From: Acinonyx jubatus
Taxonomy: Eukaryota; Chordata; Mammalia; Carnivora; Felidae
Reading direction: 5' to 3'
Assembly (NCBI RefSeq): GCF_027475565.1
Contig: NC_069389.1
Location: 44,892,047-44,956,046, forward strand
Length of the DNA: 64,000 nucleotides
The notes below the pieces were generated by a model that saw only the letters and a program-made list of their open reading frames with translations, had not been told where the DNA came from and ran no database searches. The stretch's first letter is position 1; each line of letters starts with the position of its first letter. Made by a program: the position numbers and the translations under genes. Below, piece by piece: positions 21,395-32,904 of the stretch.

Positions 21395-21590
21395 CTCCTC
21401 TGGGCCAAACCCCAGGCTAGGCTCCCCATGTGCATCTCTGCTGGAATCTCCCCCAAGAACCCTGTCAAGTGTGTGTCACTAGCCCTATTCTCCGGACAAG
21501 AAAACTCAGATGGAGAGACATTAAGTAATTCAGTACCGGTACTACAGCTACAAAGTGGCAGAACCCCAAGATCGAGACCTGGTTTGACCA
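21395..21590 (-). repeat. MIR SINE, antisense, diverged
   Basis: 'ccggacaagaaaactcagatggagagacattaagtaattcag' and 'ctacaaagtggcagaaccccaagatcgagacctgg' follow the reverse MIR core. Confidence 0.6.
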
Positions 21591-21599
21591 TTCCCCAGA

Positions 21600-22560
21600 T
21601 CTGGATCGGTCCCCTCAGCCATATTGCTGGCTTGTGAGTACAGAAACTTTTCCACAGAAGCTTTTCACATTCTCATCTTCTGCACAGAGACCATGTTTTG
21701 TTGTTGTGCCTGGATGCTGCAGATCAAGTAATATTCAAATCACCCATTTGGGGAAATCAAGGCAAGACCCTGGCCAATATGCTTGACTACTGCAATAAGC
21801 TTGCATTCTCCTGTGTATGCTTCCCAGGACTGGCTACGAGAAATGCTCCCTGAAGAGAAAAGCAAAAATCAGAAGAAACACCATTCTCCATCAAGAGGCT
21901 CTTCTTCCAAGGAAACTGCCCTGCCTGACTTTACAGATGGGGAAATTGAGGCCTAGAGAGGGGAAGAGTCTTGCTAATGTTCACACAGCCAGTCAGACTA
22001 GAATCCAGATGCCCTGACTCCCCACCTACTCATCACAGGAATCTCTCTCTCTCTCCTTCCTTTGGATGAGGCTGGAGAAAGGAGAGAATTTGGAGGGTTG
22101 GAAGGATGGGGGATTCCTGAAGAGTCCCACAGATCCAGCTCAGAGTGCTCTTGTCCTTTCACAGCCCCAGAGCCCAGGCCCCTGGCTGTTCTGAGCAGAA
22201 GGCGGCCCTGGGAGGGGCCAGGGGGGCAATGATCTAGAAGGAATAGGAACTGACAGGCAACAGGCCAGCCTTCCTGCCTTCCTGCCTCCCTGCTGGGGCA
22301 GCTGGTTCCTCTCAAGAAAGCCAAAGCCGTTGAGAGAGATAGGCCCTCCGGACCACCACAAAGTTGGCATCTGCAGGCCCTTTGTGGTCTCTTCTCCCTC
22401 TTCCTACCCTCTAAAGACCCTGGTCCCAGAGCTCTGGCCTTGACCCCTGCTTTTTTCTCTCTCCTTGAGCAACTCTCCTAGCTCCTGCAGCCGCTGTGCT
22501 CTGTGCCCATTTGCAGTTACTAATGGCTGCACCTCTGGCCCAGACCTTCCTCTTGGCCTG
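21600..22560. other. Intronic stretch, mostly unassigned
   Basis: Contains one short decayed MIR core near 21930-22010 ('atggggaaattgaggcctagagaggggaagag'). The rest shows no exon or repeat that I recognise. Confidence 0.45.
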
Positions 22561-22564
22561 GTAG

Positions 22565-22800
22565 GAGTTGAGAGACAGAAATTCTAGTCCTGGCCATAAG
22601 GCTGATGTTGTGGCCCTTGGGCAAGCTCCTTCTCCTGTGTTAAGGCCAAGATCCCACACCTGGGTGCCTGGTAGAGCAAGTACAAGTCCCAGCTCTACCA
22701 CTTTCCAGCTGGATAACGCTTCTAAGGCTCAGTTATCTTATCTCTAAAAGACAAGTGGCAATTTCTACCTCATGGGTTCTTGTGATGATTCAGTGAAACG
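22565..22800 (+). repeat. MIR fragments, sense
   Basis: 'agaaattctagtcctggcc' and 'aagtcccagctctaccactttccagctggataacgcttctaaggctcagttatcttatctc' follow sense MIR, ending 'gttcttgtgatgattcagtg'. Confidence 0.65.
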
Positions 22801-23044
22801 AATGCGCATCTATGGTGTAGAGTCAGCTCGAGCCTAAACGAGTCTGACACGTCTCCCAAGAAGACAGGGGAGACCCACGGGAAGCCTATTTGTTTCAGGG
22901 ATGGGGAGGATTCTAGGAAAATATCTCTGAGCCACTCCTGGAATTCAGACATATCTGAGACTGTTGGGTAGATTCATGTGATGACCCACCAGGGGCTGAA
23001 AGGAAGAAGGAATTAATGCTGAGCAGCTTGACCCAGCCACAGGG

Positions 23045-23420
23045 CACCAGAGGCCTTCATTCACTTATTCAACAGATCCTGTGGACCCGGAACTGGGCCA
23101 GGGGCCTGATACAGCAGGGGCTCAGGGTAGTCAATGTCCTGATCTCATGGAGCTCATATCCAAGTGAGAGGAGACAGACATTCAACAGCTAATGGAATTA
23201 AGCTGGGCAAAAAGAGGAGGCAGCAGGAGAGAGTGTTCCAGGCAAAGGAAACAATTTGGGCAAACGATCTGAGGTGATATTTCCAGGAACTGCAAGAAGG
23301 CCAATGCAGCTGAGTGGAAAAAGCAAAGGGGAGAGAGGTGAGACTGGAGATGTAGGCAGGGTTCTAATCACACAGAGCCTCGGAGGCCACGATAAAGTTT
23401 TGGTATTTATACAAAGAGCA
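23045..23420 (-). repeat. L2 LINE 3' region, antisense
   Basis: Begins 'ttcattcacttattcaacagatcc', with 'atctcatggagctcatatccaagtgagaggagacagac', 'gtgttccaggcaaaggaaac' and 'aaggccaatgcagctgagtgg': the reverse of the L2 3' end in correct order. Confidence 0.8.
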
Positions 23421-24400
23421 GTTTGGCAGCCTGTGGTTCATGTACAGGCACTGGGGGAGTGGAAGTACCTCAAAGCCCCTGAAGTTGTATGGAAAATATT
23501 AATGAGTAACAGCATGTTTGGGGGGAAAGTGTAGCTTTCATCAGATCCTCACATGGGTTTATGATCCCAAAAGAGCAGGGAAGCTCCTTATATGATTCCA
23601 TTCGCTAAGCGCCCACCATGAGCTAGTGGCAGGCCTCCTAGAACCTTCTCTGAGCTGACTCCTACCCGCCCCCCCCCCCAGCTAGACTCAACCTTCCCCT
23701 GCCCCTGATCCTCAACCAGTGCTCCACCCAGACAGGAGTGCTTACATTCTCTGCCACACTGCTGTCCCAGCCTCATCTTTGCCTCTGCTCAAAAATCCAT
23801 TCCCACCACCCACCCCCACTGCCACCTCCCCACCTCACTAGCTCCCCCTAGTTCCTCACAAGTCAGCTTACAGGTTGTGCCCCCTGGAACAGGCCCTGGC
23901 CCCTTCCCTGTTTCCTTCCCACCCTGCACTTGTCTCAGCCTTGTCTGTCCACAAGCTGATTCTCCCTCTGGGCCGGGAGCTCTGTGGGGACAGGGGTGCT
24001 GCCTTATTTATCCCAGTGTCCCCAGAATCCAGCACAGGGCACCCAGACACACAGGTCAGCACATGGTGGTGGTGGTAGACAATCCACACTGAGGTGGAGG
24101 CTGCAAGATGGGCTGGTGGACACTAGAGGGCACTGTGGTCACTAGAATCCTGGCCTGATGCTGCCCAGGCTGACCCACAGTGGGTACCGGGACCAGGTGC
24201 GCCTGGAAGCAAGGAAACTGTGCTCCTGGGTCCTGCAGCTCCTCAGCTCTGGGCCTAACTGACTGGGGTCCCAGTTACAGCCTCCCAATTTACCTTCTGC
24301 GCCCTTCCCAGCCCATGGCTTATGACAGTCCCATTCCTCTGCAGAAACAGCTTTAATTCTTTACAAACACAGGTGCCAAACACGCCTCCCACAGTTCCAG
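23421..24400. other. Intronic stretch with a C run and L2-like piece
   Basis: A run of C lies at about 23670-23681. 23880-24060 has L2-like text ('gctgattctccctctgggccgggagctctgtggggacagg'). A CpG-poor unassigned block follows. Confidence 0.45.
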
Positions 24401-24720
24401 CATACATTTCCTGCTCTGCCTGCAACTCTCTCCTCTCGGCTTCACCTCACCCCACCCCCAGTCCTCACCTGGCCAGCTTGTACTCATCCTCCAAGTCTCA
24501 GCCTAGGTATCAGCTTAGAGAGGCCTTCCAGCCCCTCAGGCTGGGTACAGTATACTTCTGAGATGCTCCCGCCCTATACTTCCCCTGTAATTGTCTATTT
24601 CCTCATCTCTTTCCCTCCTGGACAGTGAGTTTCCTCAGAGCAGACTTCTATGATTCATCAGTATATCAGCTGAATCTAATTTAGCACAGTGCCTGGCACA
24701 TTGTAGGTACTCAAGAAATC
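24400..24720 (+). repeat. L2 LINE 3' end, sense
   Basis: 'tactcatcctccaagtctcagcctagg', 'gaggccttccag', 'ttagcacagtgcctggcacattgtaggtactcaagaaatc' define a sense L2 end. Confidence 0.75.
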
Positions 24721-24812
24721 ATCCTTGAGTGAATGAGTGGATAGATGGGTGAATGGATGGGTGGGTGGGTGGATGGGTGGTTGGATAGGTGGGTGGATGG
24801 ATGGATGACTCT
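24721..24812. repeat. (GGAT/GGGT)n tetranucleotide repeat
   Basis: Imperfect tggatgggtgggtgga array growing directly out of the 'gagtgaatgagtgg' L2 terminus, a common place for such expansions. Confidence 0.9.
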
Positions 24813-25059
24813 GGGAAGTCACTTTACCTCTACAGGTTTCAGTTTCCCCAGCTGTAAAGTGCCCACAATCATCTCTACTTGGCAGAGTGGCCAGGAGGCT
24901 TAAAGAGAATGTGTGCCAAATGCTCCCTAACAGTACCCAATACACAGCAGACATTTTGCAGATCAAAGCAATTATTAATATTTGGAATACTAAAAAAGGG
25001 GGGGAGGGGAGAAGTTGAAGGAGACTCTGCCTTGAACCTGGGATAATCTCTCCAACCTC

Positions 25060-25765
25060 ATATTTACCGTTTACACATAGAAGATGGCTTTAATGATAAT
25101 AAGGAACCTATCATTCCTATTAAAAATATTAAAAATAACAGCACCTTCTATATGCAAGCCAGAAACAGGAGGCCCCCAAGGAGGCGGTGGGCAGCCCCTA
25201 AGTTTCAGCCAGAGGATGCGAGGCAAAGGCCAAAGTCAAAGCTGTGGGCATTGCCCCTGCATCTGGAGAACAGTCATTATGGGCACAGCTGGTTCCGAAC
25301 TCTTTACTCATAGGTGAAAACTTGTCTAAGAGGTCATTAATTCTCTCTGTAATTAATGTAAAAACTGCAGGGGTTTGTATTGATGGAAAAGTAAGCCCAA
25401 GCGTCAAGCTGATAATATTGATAATGTGCACTTATAATTATATACTGCAGATAACTATAAATTCAGTCCCTGCACTAATAAAATGTGAAAATTCCCGAAG
25501 CAACCAAGAACTCAGTAGTAGCTGTACCATGAGTAGCATTATGTTAGTTGTTCTGATGCTATGAAAATCACCACACACTGGTAGCAATGGTAATATTCAC
25601 TGTGCACTTAAAAGCTGTTCTGGCATAAAAAGGGGGGAATTATTTAGATAAAATGAGGGTGTTTTAATGCAAGTGCATGGAACTTGAAAGCACAGTGAGC
25701 AAAGGTCAACTTGCATTAGAAAAGTAACGAAAACCTTAATGGACAGGCAATTTAACAACCATGGG
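25060..25765. promoter_or_regulatory. Candidate conserved noncoding element (inferred)
   Basis: About 700 bases with no repeat landmark, AT-rich against GC-richer surroundings and dense in homeodomain-type and related motifs: 'gtcattaattctctctgtaattaatg' (two attaat cores about 16 bases apart), 'gataatattgataatg', 'taattata', 'gcattagaaaag'. It has the look of developmental enhancers in introns of neural genes. Conservation cannot be tested here. Confidence 0.3.
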
Positions 25766-26188
25766 CTTCTGAGCAGACCGCCCCCGAGGCTCTGACCTCA
25801 TGTGTGGACCCACAATAACTGCTAGCTGGAGATGTATTTGACCTCTCTACCCTCACCCACTTCTAAGAGAACTGACTCCCACCTACAGCCCCTTGCTGCC
25901 GCCTGTTCCCATAGGCTGGACAGAAACACTGTCATATGGAACGGACCCTTAAGCTTCCAGGTTGGCAGCCACATCAGATCGTATAAACAAACGCAGATGA
26001 AGCTAGTCCAGAGAGGTGAGTCAGTGACAAAGAGATGACAGAGACCAAGCAAGCCATGAGATACACAGAGATGAGACATGGGCCTGGGAGATGCAGAGAG
26101 AGAGAAGGAGGGAGAGGGAGCTAGGGCAAGTAATCTTGGTCCTCGATTTCTTGGTCCTGCTTCCAGTTGGTGTGAGGCCTGACTCTAT

Positions 26189-26219
<31 letters not shown>

Positions 26220-27279
26220 CTTAATTTCTCAGATTCGGTGAGATGTAGCTTCACAATAGTCCACCCCCCACCCTTTACATTCTGGAGTGAGTTTGAGTGG
26301 GTTTCTGTTCCCTGCAACAAAATGTACCCAGACTCAGACAAGGGAAAATTGGGGATATAAGTGCAGGGTTTGCATAAGCAAGACCACATAAAGAACATTA
26401 TGTAGGGAGGGGTGGGTGCAATCATAAAGTGTTTGTGTTTGCTCATTCAAATGCTCCCTCATTTCCTGACACTTGCTTCCACAGACGCACACTATAGCCA
26501 CACACTCACACACACTGACATTCAGTGGCATGCAGAAACAAAGGCAGCAATGGCTGGATATGCTTTTATGCAGATACCCAGACACACATGGACACATGCC
26601 AGCACCTCTGCATTCCTCACGCCCGCACGGACACAGAAGCAGAGGCCACGCAGGAGCACACACAGGTGCATGAACACAGTGGCGCTTGCCCACAAAGCTC
26701 AGGGCAGGAGTCGGGGCTTGACTGGGCTCTGTGCAGCCTCTCTCCCCAGCTGCCAAGTGACTCATCCCTGGGGCTGCTAATTAAAGCCAGGACAGAGGGG
26801 ACAGAGGCAAGGGGAGGGGAAGAGAGAGAAGGCAAGTTTATTTTGGTTCCAACCAGGCACGCAGCCAGCTTAGGGGTCACCCACTTCCTGGGGCTAGGCC
26901 AGGCGGAGGCAGAGGAACACAAACTGGAAGGGGAGGGAAGACCCTCTTACCCCTTCTTGTCCCTCAGGATCTTCCTGGAATGGCACCTTCTTTGGGAAAA
27001 TTACCCAACTCCCCCACACCATCCTCTTCTATCTCACTGTTATTCCAGCTGTACCCCCTCCAGACTCTTGTCCTTACAACTGGCCTCTCCTCTTCAGCAC
27101 ACTCTCATTTGGGCTTGCTGGAGCTGGCATATCTGTGTCTGTACCCCGCTTCTGTCTCCCCACCCCCAACAGACCACCCAACACAGGTATGGTACATAGG
27201 GAATGCTCTACGTGCTTCTGGAATACAACTGAGTTGACCCCAGTATACTGTAGTGACTGCAGTGACTGCACCTCTGATG
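25766..27279. other. Intronic stretch with a CA repeat, otherwise unassigned
   Basis: Holds (CA)n at 26189-26220 with one cg break, a CA-rich decayed zone at 26480-26690, and G-rich 26800-26840 beside a minus-strand AATAAA near 26840. No exon supported. Confidence 0.5.
26189..26220. repeat. (CA)n microsatellite
   Basis: About 15 CA units with an 'acgc' interruption near the right end. Confidence 0.9.
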
Positions 27280-27700
27280 GTCTGAATTCCTATCCTAGTT
27301 CTACTATGGGATAAATGCCTTCAGCTCCCTAAGATTAGTTTCTTCATCAGCAAAATGACAAGAATATACACCCTGTAGCATCATTATGGACATTAAATGA
27401 GAGAATATAGGTAAAGTGCCCAGCATGGTGCCTGGCATATAACAGCTTTAGCTAACACTCAATAAGTGCTCCTGCTGTTAACACCCCACCTCAGGCCCAG
27501 GGTACTGGCAATAACACAGAGCCAAGTTCCAAGCTTGGCTCCACCACATGGTACCTGGGGAACCTCACAGAGAACAGCCTCATATGTAAAATGGGGGTCT
27601 GTGATATGATACCACAGATGGACTGCAAAGATTTGAGCCTGTCAAGCATCTTGTATGGAGCCCAGATCTTAGAAGCTGCCAGATAAACGGCAGCAGTGAA
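27280..27700 (+). repeat. Two MIR copies, sense
   Basis: 27280-27480 has 'agtttcttcatcagcaaaatgac', 'gtgcctggcatataacag' and 'actcaataagtgctcc'. 27505-27700 has 'tggctccaccacatgg' and 'cctcatatgtaaaatgggggtctg'. Confidence 0.7.
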
Positions 27701-28500
27701 TACTAAGGGCAGCAGGAGGAGCAACTCTGGGGTCAGAGCATCCCAGGAGGGAGAAAGTAGGCAGGGTGGACTAGGGCAGCCAGGGAAGGCTTCTCAGAGT
27801 GAGAAGGACTGGAGTTGGGCTCCCAGAGCCAGAAAGCTTTCAGCAGACACTAAGTGACAAGGTTTTCAGGCACAGGAAGTGGTGAGAACAGAGGGCTGGG
27901 GCAGGGCGGGCAACCAGGGTATGCTGAACAGGACTCAGCCTGGGAAGGGAAGACTCCAACACAGCTGGGTTGCCTCCAGGGACTGGTGGAGTCTTCGACT
28001 TGTGGATGGGGGAGCCTTGGAAGATCCCTGCAGTCTCAGCCACCCCAGATTGCCAGGAGGTCAAAACAAGGAAGCATTTTAGAGATTACCTAATCCAAAC
28101 TCCCGTTTGGCAGATGGGGGCACTGAGGCCCAGAGTGGGAGGCCTCCTCTGGGAACAGAGCCAACCGTGGCTCCTCCTCCCACTTCTCCTCCCAAATGCA
28201 GCAGGCTCCCGTTGCCATGGGGACATTCCTGGCTCTGTGGGTGTCAGTGGCTCCCCCACCTCCTCCCTCCTTCCCTACCAACAGGCCACCTCTTCAGCTC
28301 TCCTCCTTGTGTGCCTGGCAACCCCAGCCCTGTCCCCAAGGCCCCCCAGTTTCAGCCCGACCTTCCCTACTGTGGCACCGCCTCCAAATCTGGGACCCCT
28401 GGGAGGTATTGGCCCCTCCTGCCTCTCCCCACACTTCTCCACATCTCTCAAGCTTGACCATCCAGTAAGAGACAGTGGATTGGGCATAGAGGAGGGTGGA
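27701..28500. other. Intronic stretch, partly L2-like
   Basis: 27710-27870 resembles antisense L2 ('agccagggaaggcttctcagag'). 28070-28145 carries the ancient 'ttttagagattacctaatccaaactcccg... actgaggcccagag' motif. The C-rich remainder is unassigned. Confidence 0.45.
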
Positions 28501-28504
28501 GGGC

Positions 28505-28680
28505 ACTACAACATATTGAGCACTATTTTATGCTGAACACTGTTTTACTTTAATTTCTTTCATCTGACCTGGACAAGAATCCTCATCCTCATTTCACCGG
28601 CCAGGAAACCAAGGATCAGAGAAGTTCAGTGACTTTGCAGAGAGCACACCGGCTAGGAAACAGGCTCTGCTAAGAGCTGG
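28505..28680 (-). repeat. MIR SINE, antisense
   Basis: 'atattgagcactattttatgctgaacactg', 'tcctcatttcaccggccaggaaaccaaggatcagagaagttcag'. Confidence 0.75.
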
Positions 28681-28699
28681 CTTTGTGAACTTGAGCCAT

Positions 28700-29600
28700 C
28701 GCCCTCCAAGGGCCTTGGTTTAAAGTGCCTGTAGGCTTAACAACTTCTCACAAACCTACAGGAAGTCCGGGTACCTTCCTGTGCCCACAGCCCTCGCGCA
28801 ACACCAGCTGTTCAGCTCTAATTAGACTCCACACTTCCTCTGCCACCCCATACTTAGAAGCCCTCAGGCCTCCGTGGTTTTCAATCTACCTACCCTGCTT
28901 CCACAACTGCCAAGGCCTCGCTCCTCTCCTTGGTGTTTCTTCTCCCCCACCCCAGCCTCTCTCTTTTGTGCACACACAGTGCTTATTAGAGAAAGACACT
29001 GGGGCTCCAAGGGATGAACAGATTTGTCCAAAAGCACATAACTAGAAAGTGACCTGCCATAAATGGAGCCCTTTACCTGGATCTACTTGCTGCCCTTGGT
29101 ATGCTGCAGAGCTCAGCCTCTCCCCTCTAGCCTTCCCTGGCTCCCACTGATGACAGAAGGTATCAGTCCGTGTTCTGAACTTTAACATTAGCTCTTTTCC
29201 TGCCCGGATCTGTTTTTGCCCAGCCAACTGCGCCCCCCTGGAGTCCCATCCTCACTTCTGATGCATATTGGCTACATTCCCAGGGATGTGCCCCCACCCT
29301 CCACTGCAAAGCCTGCATGTCAGTCCTCCACAGCCCAGATCAGATTCTGCCTTCTCCAGGAAGCTCTCCCTAGACCCCTAGCTGAAGCCAGCTCAAGAAT
29401 TTACATGTGGTCCTGTGAGCATTCTCACACAGCCCTGGTTCCAAGTTCAAGGGTCTACCAATCAGGTTTGCAAGATCTTCCCCACAAGTGCTATGTTTTA
29501 AGACCCTTCCACAGCCCAAGTGTGACCCTTGCTTCCCAACTGCTGAGTCCTCGAGGCTGCTGTAGCCTCCTGGGCTGTGGACACAGGATGGATGTCGGGA
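28700..29600 (+). repeat. L2-like fragments and unassigned sequence
   Basis: 29200-29400 reads like a sense L2 3' region ('caggaagctctccctagaccccta'). Boundaries are uncertain, and 28950-29050 includes a short decayed MIR. Confidence 0.4.
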
Positions 29601-29614
29601 AGCAAGTCTCCATA

Positions 29615-30165
29615 AAACAAATGCTGGCTTTGGAACCAGACAGCACAGGGTATGAGTCAGAGTGATGCTACCCTGACCTATTGCTTTTCTTTCCTTGGGC
29701 AAGGCACTGACCCTCTGGGGAACCTCATTTTCCTCATCTGTAAATCAGGGATCCCAATCTACATCTAATAGGGCTGTTATGAACATTAAATAAGATCATG
29801 TTCAGAGTTCTTAATATGCGAGGAGCAAATGATAACTGCTATTATTACTAATATTAGGATGATGATGAGGATGATTATTATTATCTGCAAGGCTGTCAAG
29901 AGCTCCCACGGTGACAGCGTGGGCAGGGCTCCGGGCTTGGTGCCAGGCAGACCTGGGTTTGAATCCTGGCCCAGCCATCTATGAGTTGCGTGGCTGTAGG
30001 CAAAACCCATAACCAGCCCAAGCTTCAGTTTCTTGAGCTCTAAAACAGTGATGATAAGGCCAGCCTGGGTTACACCTACAGTGTCACTAGGAGGATCAAA
30101 TGAAAGAAAGTCCCTGATGACTTCTATAAGTTATAAAGGCCCAATACATGTCATCATGACTTATG
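29615..30165 (+). repeat. Two MIR copies, sense, back to back
   Basis: First copy 29615-29870 ('aatgctggctttggaaccagacagcacagggtatgagtc', 'ttttcctcatctgtaaatcagggatccc'). Second 29915-30165 ('ctccgggcttggtgccaggcagacctgggtttgaatcctgg'). An ATT/GAT-rich run lies at about 29840-29885. Confidence 0.85.
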
Positions 30166-31690
30166 ATTATGATCATTAGTAAATACCCTGAGCTATAGGT
30201 CCCAGGAACTCCCCTGCTGGGAGAGCTGAGAGCTAGAGATGCCTTTAATAGGATTCTTCAACAAGTAGCAGGGATATCAGTGTGGAGGCCTATGACTGTG
30301 CTTGGAGCCATGCCAGGTTGCTTTTCTCCAAACCCACAGCGGAACAGTGGGACCCAGGTCCTTTGCTAGACTAGTGCCTTCCTAAATGCTAGGACAGGCT
30401 GTGCCCATGCCACCCTCCTTGGCTGCATCCTGGGACTAACTGCATCTTGTCATGTACTCCTTGCCTGGACACTGGGCCTGACTGCATCTGTCACATTCCC
30501 CTGCTTTCCTGTTGACACAAGTGTGCTCCCACCCCACAGTCCCGACCTTGGCCCTCATCAGTGTGCTCATCCCATAGCCCCTGCTTGGGATGCCAGGACA
30601 CGGTGTGTCCCATTACACACTTCCATCTGTATGCTGGGATCCTCTGCCTCCCTCCCATATCTACTGCCTGAATGGCAGGACCTGGGCTGCCACATATGTT
30701 TGGGCAAGCTGTGCCCCGTACAAGGGTTCACAGCCAAGAGGCCACAAGTAGGGGACTGAAATGGTATCCTGTGCTCTGTTCACTAAGCCGGGAACCCCAG
30801 TGAGGGGCCACAGTAGACCAGTAGAAAGGGAACTTTCCTCCAACTGATCAACTCAGTGGATTCTACTCTTCACGAAGGCACTGTATATGCTAGTTACAAT
30901 CCTGGCTGGGACTGAGTATACCCATCCCATCTCTTTGTTGCCTGGGCCCATCTCATCTCAGAGATCACCCCTGGCCTAGATGCTGAGCCTGAGTGAGCCT
31001 TATCCTGAGTCCCCCCACCATTCCCATGTAGACCCAGACCCCCTATCCTTCACACTTGTGTCTTCATGAAGCTTCTGATGGGTTAAGGCCTGGGAAATTC
31101 ATAAATAGCCCTTTTCTTTACCCCCATTTTACTCCTGCCCCCACAAGCGGCCAACTGATCACACCCTGAAAACTTACTGAAGCTTGTAAATCCTTTTTAC
31201 CAAGCATGTAAAAAAAAAATGTGCACTTGGCACCATGATGTATGTTTCTAATGTGTAGACTGTGTCACATTACAAGTCCACCCAGATCCCAGTACTCAGG
31301 GCTAGTGCAGTTTGGGGTAAAGCACCAACACTAGACAGAGAAGCCCCACTTCTCTCATACCCTCTTCTCCTGGAAGGAAAAGGTGGAGAAGGTCCCAGGT
31401 CCAGAGCCGACCTCTCTGCAAGTCGGCTTTCCCATCTGGGCAGCAACCATGAATCCCTCTGGGGTTCAGCCCAGCTCAGCCCAGAGTAGCTAGGGTCAGA
31501 AAGACTGAGGAACAATTTTCAACCCCTTTCCCATGCCTGCCACACTCACCCAGCCCTCCCAGTCTGCTCCATACCCGTCCCTAATACCAACGGGACAAAA
31601 CCCCTGGGGTTGGCCCCCACCCCTGCCCATGGATCCCCAAGTTAGAAATCAGAGGGCCCCACCCCAGTCCCTGCCCCATCTCCCAACTGC
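30166..31690. other. Intronic stretch, no recognised feature
   Basis: Unique-looking sequence of moderate GC content. A loose phrase 'ccttg(c)ctggacactgggcctgactgcatctg' recurs in related form at about 30410-30500 and 30570-30640, hinting at a diverged local duplication. Ends at micro-exon 2. Confidence 0.45.
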
Positions 31691-31713
31691 TACTAGAGAA
31701 AGGGGGTACTGAC

Positions 31714-31743
31714 CTGACTGTCCTGGAATTCTCACCATCAGAT
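31714..31743 (-). CDS. IQSEC2: IQSEC2 coding exon 2 (30-base micro-exon)
   Basis: On the minus strand a long T run and 'ctgtttccctttcag' end at 31744, followed by 30 bases and then GTCAGT (donor GT at 31712-31713). Spliced to exon 1 (phase 2, AA|A = Lys) the exon reads KSDGENSRTV and ends AG|, the first two bases of the next Ser codon. This is the sequence that follows the ATTLQR segment in the human IQSEC2 protein as I remember it. Borders, phase and residues all agree, so the call is strong despite the size. Such short exons depend on strong intronic signals; the unbroken 13-14 T tract immediately upstream is notable. Confidence 0.95.
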
Positions 31744-32079
31744 CTGAAAGGGAAACAGAAAAAAAAAAAAAGTCAGCATTCTTCTCTGTTCTTCTCCCTG
31801 TGCCCTATGCAATGACCTGGTGGCCTAATACATGTTATGAAAATGAGGGGTAGGGTATCTCATCCAGAGAAGAACCAGTGAGAAGGCTGGAAGATGGCGA
31901 AGGGCCTAGCCATTTGTTGGGACAGTGAGGAGGACAGCATGGCTGGAGTGCGCTGAGCAAAGGGAGGAACGGTAGGGGGTGAGGTCAGGGAGGTGCCAGG
32001 AGCCAACCATGTGGGTCCCAGTGGGTCACAGTGAAAGGTAAGGCCCAAATCAGAGTGGCTGAGAGGCAGCCTGCAGCTT

Positions 32080-32295
32080 GGGCCAAGGCAAAGCCCAAGC
32101 TTTAAACCCAGAGAGACCTCACTTCAGATATTGGCTCTGCCATCTACCAGCCCTGTGACCCAGGCAAGCCACCCCCCTTCTCAGGATCTGAGCCTCAGTC
32201 TCCCCACTTGGAACACAACGCCAATCCTGGCAGGGCTGTTGGGATGATTAAGCCCTTTGGAACCCAGCAGACAAATACCAGGTATTATTAACAAC
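32080..32295 (+). repeat. MIR SINE, sense
   Basis: 'ttggctctgccatctaccagccctgtgacccaggcaagcc', 'cctcagtctccccacttgg', 'cagggctgttgggatgattaag' give a full sense MIR. Confidence 0.85.
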
Positions 32296-32299
32296 ATAG

Positions 32300-32900
32300 C
32301 AAAGGCTTCACCAACTGCCTGGTCCAACCTGCTTATTTTCTAGATGAACAGAATGAGGCTGAGAGGGTAAGTGAGTCAGCTGCTGGGCTCCGTTCTACTA
32401 CACGGGCCCTGCCTTCTCCATTGTGAGGCCCCCTCAGAGGTGAAGGAACTGCGAGAGAAGAGAATGGAGTGGAGGACAGCTTTGAAGGAACCCAAGGGAA
32501 TGAGTGAAATCTGAACCACACCCCTCTGGCAGCTCCTCCTCAGAGGGGTGTGGGGGGTGGGGTGGGGGGAGGATTGAGACAGTGAAGCTGGTGCCTTAGG
32601 GGTGGGGAAGGGGAGGAAGAAGGACCAGGGAACTTGGAAGAAGTGGGAGAGTGTAGAAGCAGGCTTTCCTATCTCTTTTGTCTTCTTCTTCCTCCTTTAT
32701 GTGCCCCCCATCCCCTCCGTACCTTTTCCACAGAGAAGACAGAGATAACACATCACAGGCTCTGTCCTCAGTGAGGGGAGCATCATCTATGCTGAGTGCA
32801 AAGCAAGAGATGGATGCACAGGGAGGGGAGGTGGACCTCAGAAGGGAGTATTTGTTAGAAGAGTGAATGGAGAACTCACAGCGAGGTGGGGCAGGCAAGC
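32300..32900. other. Intronic stretch, no recognised feature
   Basis: Starts with a decayed MIR-like 'attttctagatgaacagaatgaggctgagagg'. The remainder includes G-rich 32545-32580 and is unassigned. Confidence 0.45.
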
Positions 32901-32904
32901 ATCA

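Larger units (their letters stand above)
1..31713 (-). other. IQSEC2: IQSEC2 intron 2 (3' part outside window)
   Basis: This is the region downstream, in the direction of transcription, of micro-exon 2. No exon encoding the IQ motif, Sec7 or PH domain was found here on the minus strand, so coding exon 3 is inferred to lie beyond base 1. The intron carries dense MIR and L2 copies, SINEs, an L1-rich block and three candidate alternative exons listed separately. The absence of exon 3 rests on manual reading and could miss a very short exon. Confidence 0.75.

Noticed and set aside
24721..24812. TGGA/TGGG array as a CRISPR or regulatory array
   Set aside because: It is a simple tetranucleotide expansion growing from an L2 terminus; no spacer-repeat structure.
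26834..26922. Minus-strand AATAAA near 26840 as the end of a second alternative transcript
   Set aside because: The open frame before it has no acceptor I can support and no phase link to IQSEC2 exons. A lone hexamer is expected by chance at this scale.
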